From Luscinia megarhynchos (lineage: Eukaryota > Chordata > Aves > Passeriformes > Turdidae), in contig CM067564.1 of the NCBI GenBank assembly GCA_034336665.1, positions 44,002,451 through 44,066,450 on the forward strand: 64,000 nucleotides of DNA. Direction: 5' to 3'. This document shows, one piece after another, positions 1 to 11,875 of the stretch. The position numbers and the translations under genes were made by a program. The notes under the pieces were generated by a model that worked only from the letters and a program-made list of their open reading frames with translations, did no database searches and was not told where the DNA came from. The stretch's first letter is position 1, and every line of letters begins with the position of its first letter.

Positions 1-560
1 TGAGAACTGCTGGTATTATTCCCACCTCTTTAGACCTCCCCTTTGCCTCTCCCTGCTGTCCCAGCCATGCTGGCAGCAGCCTTAGAAGTGAATTCATGCC
101 CTCACCTCCTCCTCCATTCTGGAAAGTCGTTAACATGAAATTGCCAGGCAGAGAAGCTCCAGAGAGTTTAACGTGGCTACTTTATATTGCTGCTAGGAGT
201 GTCTGGAATTGAAAATAAACCTGTTCTTGCAACTCCTGACCCTTTCATCATAAATCCAAACTTCCTTACGTGTCTCTCTCTGCTGCAGAAGACGACTGTA
301 TTTCTGTCTCTACAAAGGCCTGTGTGCAGCTGAGAGCCACAGCTGCGCAGGAGCAGGGGGGTGTTTATTTGTAGGGTTTTGCTTGCTGGCTTTTTTTTTT
401 GGCAGACGATCCCCAGAGGAAATAACCCAAATATGTGAAATGAAAATAGTTTTCGTGTGGCTTGCTGGCCTTGCTCCTGTTCCTGGGGGAGGGTCGTCCA
501 CATGGCAAACCTCAGCACTGTGATTGCTCCTCTGGCACCCAACCAGCAGCACGTGAGTGG

Positions 561-790
561 ACACAGAGTTCCAGAATAGTTTGGGTTGCAAGTGACCTAA
601 AAAACATCAAATTCACACCTCCTTCTACCTTCCACTATCCCAGGCTGCTCCAAACTCCATCCAACCTGGGCTTGGACACTTCCAGGGCAGCCACAGCTTC
701 TCTGGGCAGCCTGTGCCAGGACCTCCCCACTCTCATCACAGACAATTCTTCTTTAAATCTAGAGTGACTCTACCTTCTTTAAAAAAAAAT
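561..790 (-). mobile_element. CR1 LINE 3'-end fragment
   Basis: Read on the + strand this is the reverse complement of a CR1 tail: CCAGAATAGTTTGGGTTGCA, then a CCATCCAACCTGGGCTTGGA-type segment, then GCCACAGCTTCTCTGGGCAG and a diverged stretch near ACTCTACCTTCTTT. It has no coding capacity; only the 3' untranslated end remains, as is usual for 5'-truncated CR1 copies. Confidence 0.9.
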
Positions 791-2728
791 CTGCTCCCCT
801 ATTTCTGTGTAACACATTCCTAAAAGGATAAATTAATTTAAATAATGCCAGTGGGGAAAAAGATGAAATAAATAGGCTTAAATTTAATTTTGTGCCTGTG
901 TGGGATTATTAGCCCCATTAAGAGTAAGCCTGAGATCAGCTGGAGCCCAATCAGGTGGAGGAGGAACAGCCCAGTGACAACTAAGATTAGTGAAATCTCA
1001 ACAGGTTGGAGATGGGCTGCAAATCAGCCACAGGGGGTTTGTGCTTGGTGCTGGGATTTTGGGGCTATGTCCTCCCAGGCTCCTTCATGGGATGGGAGTG
1101 TCTGGGTGGTGTAGCAAGGCAGCCAGATGATGGTGTGGATCCTTTCTGGTCTCAAGTGCTTCAGCTGGAGAGGTTGGTTTTGGCTCTGCTCCCCCTAGGA
1201 GGATGCCTCTGCCTGTGCCAGCTCTGCTGGATTCATCTCCTTTCATGCTCACCAGAATAATTTCCTCTGGTTTGGGTTGGAGCTTTGTACCTGCACCTCA
1301 GGTAAGATGCACTATGAACCTTTTCATCATCTTGGTGTGAAGAAAGCTGCCTTGTTTTCCATGAAAACTTCCCTCCTTTCCCCTCTTTCTGCTGTTTGGG
1401 AATTTTCTGCTTTCAGCCTGAAATGATTCTTTCTAGCTTGTCAGGCCATTAGAGTGAGCACTTGGGCAGTTTGATTAAACCCTGGAAACACAAACTGTGC
1501 TCACCTCAGAGCTGAAGAGGTTCTGGTCGAGCTGGGCCTGACTTGAAGGCCTGGATCCTTGAATCTTAGATCCACAGGACAGTTCAGGTTGGCAAGACAT
1601 CAAGGGCCATGCAGTTGGGTTGAGGGGATTGTATTTAGGCTGAGAGGATCATCTGGAGCAGTTTTGTGCTCCCCTGGCTCTGTTGCAAGGTGCATTTCCA
1701 GCTTGCTTGGGTGGTTTTTTTCTCCTTCCCCATGTTGATTATGGATTTCCATGTACCAGAGCTGGCTTGCAGATTTTTCCTGGACCTTTTTGCTGACATT
1801 TTGGACTAGCAGCATCCTGGCTGCTGATCTGCTCCCTAATTGCTCTTTGAGCTGGTGTTTTAGCCCTGCTAAAAAGGGCAGCCCACAAACACTAATGACT
1901 CCTGCAGGCCAGAGCTCAGGCTAGTTGATCCCTCCTAATGGCCCTTTGAATTCCTCCTAGGTTTTATGTATTTATAAACACATTTAGGACACATTATTCT
2001 TCTATTCAGCAAAGCCATCTGTAATTATTGCCCGTAATTGCTGGGTGAGGATAAAGTGAATCAACTATCAGGCTTTTACTGCTCCTGAACTCGAGCAGGG
2101 AGCATCACTTTTTTTAGCTGCTTTTCCAGGAAGATGTGAGTTGAGTCAAAGAAAATTGTCATGGTCCTTTAGTACTGATATATCAAAACTAGGCAACCTT
2201 CCTGTACAGTTAATTATTGCTTTTCCAGGCCTTACTCCAGCAAAACATTTTAAGTGGCTGCTTAACTTGAAATCTCTAAGTGGCTCCAGAGAAGTTAATA
2301 AAGTCCAACTGCTCTGGCAGTTGTGTGCTGGGATATTTGGAGTTTTATTTGATTTTTTTCCTGTGGAGATCTGGATTAGCTTCACCTGCTCTGATGGTGC
2401 CTGAAGCTAGAAGAGCTGCCTGTGCCATGTTCCTGCTGTGATTCTGGAGCTCCCTGAAACCTGAAGAAAAACCCTTAGGGATAATTGGACATTACATTGA
2501 TTTAAGTGAAAGGATCCCAGTGGAGCATCTACCTGATGAAAATGTTGAGTTCAAATGCAGCGGGTGTTGCAGCTCAGGCAGGAGTATTGATGAATAGGGG
2601 TTTTTCTTTGGTTGTTGGGAGTTCGTGGATATCTCCAACAAAATCTGGGAAGCCCCCATGGTAGCTGTGGAAGCTTCCCTCTTCTCCAAAGAACTTCAGG
2701 GAATTACAGCATCCCAGTAAGATGGGAA

Positions 2729-2766
2729 ATCACAGAATGGTTTGGGTTGGAAGGCACCTTAAAGAA
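2729..2766 (-). mobile_element. Very short CR1 tail fragment
   Basis: Only the last ~38 bp of a CR1 are present: AATCACAGAATGGTTTGGGT followed by TGGAAGGCACCTTAAAG. The match ends abruptly into unique DNA. This is either an extreme 5' truncation at insertion or a later deletion. Confidence 0.75.
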
Positions 2767-3183
2767 AGGGAAGGTGGGTGCTAATGTCCTTACAAACAGC
2801 TTGACAATATTAATGTCTTTGAAATGGGCCTAAATGTCTGTACCAACCACAATCCCACAAGTTCCTTACAAAACTGGGAATTTTGATTACAACTCCAGAC
2901 CTTTAGGGTTGGCCAAATGGGTCTGAGCAAATCCCCAGAACCCAGACAGCCTGAACTGATGGGTTTTGGGGGAAATCATAGCTCAAGGGGGGGATATGTG
3001 GTTTGGGAAGGCTGCACCTTCCTGGTACCTCAGCAATGGGGAAGGAAGAGGGTGAGTTAGGGATAAAAGGAGGCTGCATCCTCTGAAACCTTGAGAGGGA
3101 CTCTCTCTCCCTCTATTTGAGTAAAGTTGCAGAACTCCTCTGTCACCTGTATGAACACTGTTTTTCAGAGTGTGTTTTTACCC

Positions 3184-3505
3184 AGACCATCCAGTCCCAC
3201 CCCCTGCCATAGGCAGGGATACCTTCACCTGCCCTAAGGTGCTCCAAACCCCATCCAACCTGACCCTGGGCATTTCCCAGGGATCCAGGAGCAGCCCCAG
3301 CTTCTCTGGACCATGTGTGCCAGGGCATCCCCACCTCCACAGCCAGAAATTTTTCCCCATCTAACGCTGCTCTCTGGCAGTTTGAAGCAATTGCCTCTTG
3401 TTCCCTCCATCCCTTATCCTGAGTTCTGCTCCAACTCTCTTGGACACCCCTGAGGTACTGGAAAGGGCTTTAAGTTCATGGTATTTAATTCTTACCAAGG
3501 TCCCT
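3184..3505 (-). mobile_element. CR1 LINE 3'-end fragment
   Basis: The sequence contains CCATCCAACCTGACCCTGGG, GGGATCCAGGAGCAGCCCCA and GCTTCTCTGGACCATGTGTG, and continues through the TTGCCTCTTGTTCCCT segment into GAGGTACTGGAAAGGG. This is a longer stretch of the minus-strand CR1 3' end than its neighbours. The extreme tail (ATTCTGTGATT) is missing. Confidence 0.87.
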
Positions 3506-4090
3506 CCTGCAGATTTGGCCTGGGCTGACCCTCTCTTGCTTGGACAATACCTTGGAGGGTGATAATTTCCAAGAAGTAACATAAGCAACCTGAGTTTAGA
3601 ATTAGGAGAGGAGTGGTTATTTAGGCTTCACAGATGTGATCCTCAGTGTTGGATCCAGAGTCCAGAGGACAGATTAGGGTCTGTTTTATTTGCCAGTGTG
3701 GATTTAGCTCAGTGGTTCTTACTCTGGATCTATGGTTATGGTGGTTTTTGGGGTTTTTTTTTTGACAGAGCTTAAGTATGTTTAAGACATTTTCAGCAGA
3801 CTTTCACTTGATTGTTGAGTCTTGACTGGTAAAACTGACTGGTAAAACAGTAGGAAAAAGGCTTAATGTAATGTATCCTGCTGGGCTGTCATTCAAGAGA
3901 ACCAACTTTCCAGTTCTCCTTCTGGCTGTAACTCATTGTGCAACTTTGGGGAGTTTTTTAGGTTTTGTTGGTTTTTTTTCCACCTCCTTCTCCAGTCCTC
4001 CCTGATTTTTGTCAGCCTGCATAAATTACAGGCATGCTATGCAACAGAGGGATACATCCCAAATGGCTAAAAAACTGGTGACTTCAGCTG

Positions 4091-4120
4091 TTTTCCCCTT
4101 TCTTCTTTCCTTCTTTGCAG
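4091..4120 (+). other. Splice acceptor: polypyrimidine tract and AG
   Basis: A run of about 28 bases that is almost all C and T ends in TTTGCAG, immediately before the first codon of the conserved sema-domain peptide. No other AG lies between the tract and the exon. A possible branch-point A is in the GTGACTT context near 4078-4084. This fixes the exon start at 4121 in phase 0. Confidence 0.88.
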
Positions 4121-4303
4121 CTGTTAACAATTGATGACAATTTCTGTGGCCTGGATATGAATGCCCCCTTGGGAGTATCATCCATGGTGCGAGGGCTCCC
4201 CATTTTCACTGAGGATGGGGACAGGATGACCTCAGTCATTGCCTACGTCTACAAGAACCACTCCCTGGCTTTTGTGGGCACCAAGAGTGGCAAACTCAAG
4301 AAG
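4121..4303 (+). CDS. PLXNA4: Plexin-A4-type internal coding exon, part of the sema domain
   Basis: The exon is 183 bp and encodes 61 residues, from [18 protein letters not shown] to GTKSGKLKK. Class A plexins are single-pass axon-guidance receptors that bind semaphorin 3 through neuropilins, and some bind semaphorin 6 directly. The N-terminal extracellular sema beta-propeller is the ligand-binding part. By recollection of the family this segment is the later part of that propeller, roughly residues 400-460 of a ~1,890-residue receptor. It contains one cysteine, in NFCGLD. The stretches [28 protein letters not shown] and [10 protein letters not shown] match what I recall of vertebrate PLXNA4. 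PLXNA2 has a different DINQPLGG-type sequence there, and PLXNA1 and PLXNA3 diverge more. Differences from remembered mammalian PLXNA4 are conservative or typical of birds: [10 protein letters not shown] for SDMVRGIPVF, and EDGDRM for EDRDRM. Both boundaries are phase 0, between an AG acceptor and a GTAAGA donor. No other exon lies in the window. The plexin-A class is very secure; the A4 assignment is strong but rests on memory. Confidence 0.93.
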
Positions 4304-4312
4304 GTAAGACCC
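4304..4312 (+). other. Splice donor GTAAGA
   Basis: AAG/GTAAGA is close to the consensus U1-binding site and immediately follows the conserved GKLKK codons. If the site were not used, the frame would continue for 17 codons and stop at 4355-4357. Confidence 0.9.
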
Positions 4313-7300
4313 ACGTGGTTCTCTAATTCAGTTTTTCATGTTTTTTTTGTGATTTAAGTGTTGCATCGAGCATGAGCGCAGTCCTTGTCCTAAGGTGCTC
4401 CTATTTTGAGGATTAAAAAATGGTTTGGTTGGCAAAAAAACTGTGTTTCACCCTCAAGGGACGAAGATGATCTGAGAAAGGATAAAATCCTTCTTCCAAA
4501 TGGTTATTCATCAGGAAATTAATGCCTCAGAAGTCAAACCACAGCCCCAGTCGCAGATGGACGTGATGCAATTTGCATCCAACAGAATTTTCCGTGCTCA
4601 GACCATCTCTAATTGAGCTGTTGATCACGGGGGTGCCTGTGAATGCTGGAGAAAAACTGAATGGGGCTGAAGTTTGGGCTCTTGCTCTGGAGGTCTTTTT
4701 TCAGAGCAGTGTGACCAGGCTGTGATTTCACCACGAGCCCAGCACGGGATCAGCGGCCGCGCTGACGTCAGGCTGGGGTTTGTGCTGGAGGAAAAGTTTG
4801 CATCAAAGCAAAGCTGTGTCCTGAGCCACAAGGGAGCTTTATGTTTATGGCTGATGCCACACAAAGAGAATCAGGAGCGTGTCAGTGTTCCTCTCTGGGC
4901 ATTCTCCCTGGAAATGTGCCCATTGCATGGCTGGGGTTTGCCTGGTGAAGCACTCACAGGGGGTGGAGAGATGGGATTCTCTACCTGTGGCTTTCCCAAG
5001 GAAAGGAGAGTTGTTGGAAGTGAGCTGAGGATGGACACTGCCTCTGTTTCAGCCCCTCTGTGCCAGTGTGAATGCTGGTCTGAATGTGGTAGAACATTGC
5101 CTGTGCAAGGAGATGGTGGCTTTGCCATGGGAGTGGAGATGGGGAGAAGCTGGGAAGGGAGGTTGTGATGTTGTAGGATGTTGTTTCCTCTTTAAATCCC
5201 TTCTGCAAGTAAAGACTTCCAAGTCGGGGCAAATAAAGTGCTGTGAAAACCTGACCCACTGTGGCTTGTGGGGAGTGAAGGGAGTTGTTTGTTCATGGAT
5301 GCTTAGGGATAGTCTGAAATCATCTCTGGTTTTATTCCTCTACCTGTTTCTTCACTTGAGAAGCAGATCTGGGTTGTAAATTCAGATGGCATTTCCCCCA
5401 TGCTGAGGGAGGAATGGGATCCTGCCCACTGGAAAATGTCTCTGAGGAAACAGAGGAAAGGCTGCTAGTGCTTTTGAAAAGAAAATATGGTAGGTTTTTT
5501 TTTCCTTTATTCAGGCATGTGAAAAAGGAGCCAAATTGTTTTTTTTAACAGTCATAATAAAAATAATCTCCTCCCTGGCTAATTAGGCTTTGCTTTCCTG
5601 TCATGTGTGATATCATCATAATCTGTTCAGCTCTCCAGTCAGTGTCTTGGAGGGAAATGGGGTAGCTGATGTCTGAATGGTAAATATTGAAAAGACCTAA
5701 ACACTTAATGACTGCTCTCCCTGCACTCACAAGCTTTTGATTGGGGTTTGCTTTGGCTCCAGGAGAAGAAAACTCAGCCACAGCTCTGTCTTTGCCTTTC
5801 AGGTCACATTGCAGAATCCAAGATCTGATTCCTTTTTAATAGGGGAAAATGGGAGAGCAAGCTTTCAGTGCTTTATGGAGTGTGGTAGGGAGCAGGGACA
5901 GCCTTATAGGGTAAAGAATGAGGAGAGGAGAGCTGAGGTGGCTGATGCAATTTGAGAAAGGGAGTAAAACTGAGCTTTTTCCTAACTGCTGAATATTCTG
6001 CTTGGTAGCTCCCACACTGGGTGAGTTGGAGCAGGGCTGGAGCCTTGGCCTGACATTTGCTCAGGTGAATAAATTTCCCCCAAAGAGGCAGAACACAAAG
6101 CAAAATGGGCTGCCCTGAGCACATGTGATTGTTTTGGAGCAGTTGACCCAGAACCCCTGCAAACCTTTAGGTCCTGTGGGTTCAGCCCAATCCTTGCTGT
6201 GACTTCTGCAATCCCTGACTCTCCCCTCATATTGTCCCCTTCAGTACTCCTGAGGCTGTGTGGCCTTGGGACAGAGACCTGTCACCTCCCCTGGGTGGTT
6301 TGGCACTCAGGATTTTCCCTTGGTGCTCTCTGACCCCTGCCCTGACCTTCTGATGCTTTGTTTTCCACCTTGGCTCATCAATCAGGTGCTGCAAGGAAAA
6401 TGCTGTGTTGGGATTGCAGCTCCAGCATAAGCCATGAATTTAGCATGAAGTTTGTTTTCTGCTCAAAACCAGTGGTAAATTGGGGTAAACCTTGTAGGAT
6501 TAGATGAAATTCCTGGACAAATCCCAGGAACTGGGATTTTTTTTTTTTTTAATTTTTTGTTGTTCTGTTGGGTCCTGCCAGTCCTGTCACACTCTGCTGC
6601 TTCTCCTGGTGCAGTGCAGCTCCTTGGTCAAGCTGCAGTGAAATATTTAAGATGGCATGAAAGAGGAGTTCTGAGATTATCCCCAAGATAGCAGGATTTA
6701 TTCTGTGCTTGGAAGACTCACTGCAAGCCATTACAAGATGGTTTTGGAGAAACTTTGCTGCTTTTTTTCCCTGCAGTTTCAGTATTTTCCTCTCTGTGTT
6801 GTTTTTTTTGTTTGTTTTTTTTTTTAATGTATGAAAGTGACAGACTGTGTATCAGATTTTGATTTATGTGATCCATGAATGCTCTGCAAAATACCCACAG
6901 TCATAAAGCAATATCTGCTAGTTGATATACAAATGTCACATGTGTCAAAGGAATTTATCCAGTGGCACACACAGCTGAAGGAAAATATTGTGCTTTACAG
7001 GAACATGTCATTAAAATGAATACTAGCAGAGTATCAGGAATCTGCCCATGTAACCAAGACAACAAAGAGAGAAAGAAAAGGAAAAACCAAGATAGAGATA
7101 GGGTAGGGAAAGTGTGAGTGAAACCAAATGACACGGTTGGCCCCAGCTATTTCACTGCCCCAGGCAAAATCCATTTTGCAGCCCTTGCTCATTCACAAAG
7201 CTCCATGTGCAGTCCATCAGGAAGGCACAGAATAATGTGCTGGAGAAATATTCCCTCCAGTTCTGGTGCCTTGTCCACGGTGCAGCCTGGCCCTGCAGAA

Positions 7301-8845
7301 TGAAGAAATAAATAGGATTAAAAACGAAGAGCTACAGAAAAGGAAAAAATTCTCTTGTCCATATCTAACACAGAAACCCTTGGATTAAAGGTTTCATGGG
7401 GGTTTGTGGCTTCTTGAGGGTGGAGAAGGGTGGTTCAGTTCTTTGCATTGCCAGGAACTTCTGGTGTGTCTCCATGCCTCATTTTCTCTCCTGCAAATGG
7501 CAGGGAATGTTTTCCTTGCTCAGAGAGTGCTGGAGAAAACAAATTCATTGAGTGCTGGGAGGTGTGTGATCACCTCAAACAGCTTAACAGCTCAGGTGGG
7601 ATGGAAAACCAGCTCCTGACCACTTGTGGCATTGTTTAATGAGAAATATTTCATCTTGCTGTGCTTTGGTTAGAACCCAGTGTCTGTGATTTCCTCCTGT
7701 GGTGTTCCCAGAATTTTGGTGGAATCCAGGGATCCTGATGGGTGTCCTTGGCTGTAAACCCCTCTGCACCCTGGGGAGTGCTTCAGGCAGGAATGCAGTT
7801 GGCAACCCTGGGTGTTTTTAGTGATTTCCTTCAGGAGATTAAAAAAAAAAAATTAAAAAAAATCTCAGTTGAATTTAACAAATGTCTGGTTTGTCTCCCT
7901 GCAAACAGCACAGGAGCTATTCCTGGGGATGCTCTCCCTGCAAACCACTTGGCTGTAAAACATCCAGCTTCCAAAATTCCTTGGATTTTTATTTTTTCTT
8001 TGCTCACTCTCTCATTCAACGCTCAGCTCTCCACTCCAGTGGCAGGAGAAAACCAGGGATGTGCCCATGTGCTTGGGTTGGATTTTTTTTCCTGGTGCCT
8101 GGCATCACTAAGGGAGTGCAGCAGTATTCCATATCCCTTCTATTCCTTCCTCAGGCATTTAATTTATGGGTCATTGCTTCTGTGCAGATCATTTCCAGCC
8201 AGAGAAACACAACTTACCTGCAATTATTCTGTGTGTAGGTGCAGGTGTAATGGGAGAGTTGAGCTTACAAATGTCAGCCTGGGAACAGCCCCAGGAATTG
8301 CATTTCTCACAAAACAAAGCTCTGGTCTATTTTGAAATGTTTATTTGATAATGGAGTAGTTGAAATTTTCATCTATTTGAAACTTCCTCCTAAGAAATTG
8401 TTTGTTTGGTTTCTTTTTATTCCATCCAAATATTTCACTCAAAGCCTTTTCTATGCTGAATTCCTTGCAGAGAGAGAACTCCAGCTTAAAAACCAACACT
8501 CTCACTCTGTGGGCTGTATTTCATTTTTCATCAAATCCAATCAGTTTGTGGTCTTTGAAGAGTTTTTAGATGTGGAATGTCGTGTGGGGTGAGGGTTTTC
8601 ATTCAGATCAGGCAGCTCTGGAATCTGGCCAGCACTTCCCACCAGGTATCAACTCTATTTAGGAGAACATCCTCAGTATTGCCTAGTTCCATGGGTTATC
8701 CATCCTCTAAATAACCCTGAACCCTTGGGACCCTGCTTTTCTCAGATCCAGAGACAAAGCAGCACGGGGAGAATTGAAAATCTCAGAGCTGGGATTTGCA
8801 GTTTTTGTTTTTGCCCCTCTCACAGTGGTGGTGGGGAAGTGCTAA
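4313..8845. other. Intron sequence without genes
   Basis: Mostly unique intronic DNA. AATAAA occurs at 5232-5237 and ATTAAA at 4412-4417 on the + strand. T tracts lie near 6539-6552 and 6800-6826 and an A tract near 7841-7861. The block 6827-7060 is a candidate conserved element and is listed separately. Open frames such as 4674-5168 and 7742-8335 have no recognisable domains and no family resemblance. Confidence 0.7.
6827..7060. other. Candidate conserved noncoding block
   Basis: This stretch is repeat-free, AT-rich and of even composition. It includes a palindromic E-box-like CACATGTG (6937-6944) inside TGTCACATGTGTCA. It has no open frame of note. Conservation is only suspected from its texture; comparison with other bird genomes would decide. 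Confidence 0.25.
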
Positions 8846-8850
8846 GTTGA

Positions 8851-8934
8851 GAATGGAAGTGTTCAAGGCAAGTTTGGATGGGGCTTGGAGCACCCTGGGG
8901 GAGTGGAAGGTGTCCCTGCCTGTGGAATTGGTGT
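8851..8934 (+). mobile_element. CR1 LINE fragment, tail missing
   Basis: The + strand shows a TGGAAGTGTTCAAGGCAAGT stretch, then TTGGATGGGGCTTGGAGCAC and GAGTGGAAGGTGTCCCTGCC, the usual order of the CR1 3' end. It breaks off before the CCTTCCAACCC tail. Confidence 0.85.
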
Positions 8935-9799
8935 CCCAGGTCCAGCCAGGGGTTGGGATTTGCCTCCCATCCAAGGGGCTGGGGTGGCAGTGCTGGGATT
9001 GCCAAGCATGGGATGTCATGGTGCTCACTGCAGGCACAGCCAGAGATCCCTCTGCTTCCCCAGGCCAGGGGGTTCCTGAATACACACAAACCAAGGAGCC
9101 CTGCTCAGTTTTGATGCTCCCTGGAGGGAATCCTGCAGCTGACAGATCTGTGTGAATACCAGCAGGGAAACTCAGCTCCCTTCTCCTTCCCTCTGCTGCC
9201 TTGAAAGACTTGGGGTTCTTTTGAATTTTATTTCTTTCCCCCAGCTGTTTGGCAGGTGGGCTTGACTGCTCTGAAAGCACACTGGAGAGGCTCTGGCTCC
9301 TGCTGGGAAGATGTTTTCTGCAAGAGGGGCTGGTTCACCCTGGCCTCTCCTCACAGCTTGCTGAGCCAGCAGGAGTCCGGGTGCTTCACTGACTTGTGAT
9401 GGAGCGATGCTGGCTCCTGTCAGAATTTGATGTTTGCACTTGTCTGTGTCCTACCTTGATGTGCAGCCCCTCTTTGAGAGCTTGTTGCCAGCTTAGATGC
9501 CTGGAAATGAGTTAATTTTTCTGGTTGAAGCACTCAAAGCTGTGGTTTTTTGGTGGCTGTGGTGAACTCGGTGCTTGGTACCCACGAGTGGTGGGAATCA
9601 GTGTGGACATTGGGCAGTGGCACAATTTCTCCTTGTCATGTAATAATCATTGCTTAGTGATCATAAAGCCCTAAAGCATCACCTAAAAATGGATGGATTC
9701 TGTTCCCATGGGTGAAATCAAAGCTGCAGGATATGTAAACAGGGGTGCTGCCCGTGGATGGAGGGAGGGGAGGTGATCACCTTGGGCTCCACTGGCAGG

Positions 9800-10256
9800 C
9801 CATACCCAGATACTGCACCCAGTTTTAGGCTACTCAGAGCAAAAGCTTTGTTGACAACCACAACAAATTCAGGAAAGGATCAGGAGTTTGGCCAGGAGCT
9901 GGAGAACCTGCCCTGAGAGGAGGGAAGAGAGAAATGAGCTTGTTCAGGCTGGAGGTGAGAAAATGTGGAGGGAGCAGGTAGCAGCATTCCCATGCCAGCA
10001 GGGAGGTTTTTGAGGAGTTGGAGATGGGCTTTTCATGTGAGTGAGGAGAGGGTGTGGAACAGCAGGTATAAATTGGCATGAAAAAATTCCAGTTGGATTT
10101 GAGGACCTTGAAGAAGCAGCTCCCATTCTTGGAGACTCTCAAGGCCAGAAGGGACAGAACAGCCTGGTCTGATCTCACAGCACAGCCTGCTTTGAGCAGG
10201 AGTTTGGGTTGGAGACCCTGTGAGGTCCCTTCCAGCCTGGGTTACCCTGTGATCCA
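9800..10256 (+). mobile_element. Older CR1 LINE 3' region
   Basis: It opens with ACTGCACCCAGTTTTAGGCT and passes through GCTTGTTCAGGCTGGAGGTG. It ends with GGTCCCTTCCAGCCTGGGTT and ACCCTGTGATCC. That is the order found in longer CR1 3' regions. It is more diverged than most copies here, so probably an older subfamily. No reverse-transcriptase reading frame survives. Confidence 0.8.
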
Positions 10257-11870
10257 TCCCCTGCCCTAAACCCACAGCAGAGGAGCCCTGCCCAGGCCCT
10301 GCTGCTGAGCTGGTGCACTTGTTTGAGATGCCCACCAATGGTTCCATCACTGCAGGTGGCTGCTTTCCCTCTCCCATCCCTCATTGCCCTCATTCCCATT
10401 GCTCTGGGACTTCCAGCTACAGCTTGTCCATGTCTCACACCACAGCTTGTTGCAGTGTCTAACTGCAGTAGGAAAATTCCCTTTTTTTATTCTTTTCCTG
10501 TGGCATGAAGGCTGCTGTTCCTGGGAAGAACTGGAGCCAGATTTTTTGGCAGAGAGCAATTAATTTTCCATGTCTCTCCTACAAGTACCCCTCTCTGCTT
10601 TCTGACTACTCAGCAATCTCTGTGCTGGTGTGCAGGGTTTGGCTGAGCTGTGCTTTTGCTGGGTGCTTTTCCTACATGTGTTGAGTGCTGCTCTTTTTTT
10701 GGATATTCTGGTTTAGCTGTGACTCAGAGTCTTGTCAGAGATGGAATCTTGTGATCATGCAGTGAGGTTTGCAAATAACTGTCTAATCCCTCCAAACTCC
10801 ACACCAGCAGTGCTGCTCTGTGTGATTTTACTCCCAGCTCCAGGAGAAAGAGCAGGCTCCAGCGAGCAGCACTGCAGCAGGTTCTGCCTTCATCTCTTCA
10901 AACCCTTCCTCTGCATGCAGCCTGCATTTGACAGCTTTGCAGAGCTGGATCTCCCCACAGAGGGCTGAGGACGTGTGTTGTGCAGGCAGGGGGATGTTAG
11001 TGACAACACCAGGCACGAGGTGACAATGTCCTGCTGCCTGTTCCTTGCTGGGCTCCAGGGATCCTGCAGCCTCCAGGGGGACAGCTGGCTGTGCTGCTGC
11101 TTGTCACCTGCCCTGTGGTGGTGGCAGGTGATTTTCTGCATGGTGTCAGGCTGTGGAGCCTGGCATGGCTGTGCTGCTGATGGAAATCGTGCAGGGGTGG
11201 GATATGAGGAAAAGCAAATTCATTCCCATGTCCCTCTGGTCCATCTTTGTCCCTTTGTTCTTGAATGAATGCTGTGGCTGCAACATCAGGTGATCAGCTT
11301 TGGTTTTCACCTGCTCCTTCTGCTCTCCAGGGTGACAAAGAGAAGCTGTTTAGCTCCCCATGCACTCCACTGGATGCCCAGCCAAAAAAGCTCTTGTGAT
11401 CCCTTCCTCCTCTCTGTCCCCTTCCTTTTTGACTGGGATAATGATTTTCAGGGAGCCCTTGAAGTGCCTCTTGCATCTGCCTTTGACTTGAATGCCTCTT
11501 GCCTGCTGACCCTTCTTAAGGGAAGTCAGCCTAAGTGCAGTTCTCCTAAATTAGTTTTGCTCTAATTTAATCTTTTGAAATAATTTTATCAAAAAGAGGA
11601 AACCTTCTCCCCACTCCCTTATTTTATCATCTTGTTTTCATGCGTGGTCTCTGGGTTTATTTCTCTGATTCTCTTGTTCCTAGACAGAACATCATTTGCA
11701 TATTTGATTAAGCTCCATGTGTTATCAGGGAGCCAGTTGAAGGAAGAGCAGCTCCCTGATAAGGTGCTTATTTTCACTGTCCTCCACTGTGTCCCCCTCA
11801 CCACCCTGCTGCCATATCTGTGCCCAAAATCACCTCCTCAGCCTCTCATCTCGTCCCTCTGGCCAGATGC
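10257..11870. other. Intron sequence without genes
   Basis: I see no repeat or gene here. The DNA is moderately GC-rich between 10830 and 11200. The open frames present are short and do not resemble known proteins. A T-run lies at 10692-10700. Confidence 0.6.
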
Positions 11871-11875
11871 CTGAC

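Larger units (their letters stand above)
1..4120 (+). other. PLXNA4: Upstream intron of the plexin-A gene (partial)
   Basis: This is the 3' part of the intron before the sema-domain exon and runs off the left edge. I see no exon in it. It holds three CR1 fragments in minus orientation (561-790, 2729-2766, 3184-3505), short A or T runs, and unique AT-rich DNA (for example 780-900 and 1960-2400). A diverged CR1-like tail may lie near 1560-1615 but is too weak to call separately. The last ~30 bases are the pyrimidine-rich acceptor tract. Assignment to the intron is inferred from the exon's orientation. Confidence 0.85.

Noticed and set aside
7742..8335. 197-codon open frame
   Set aside because: Includes a lysine run from an A tract; no resemblance to known proteins and overlapping frames of similar size.
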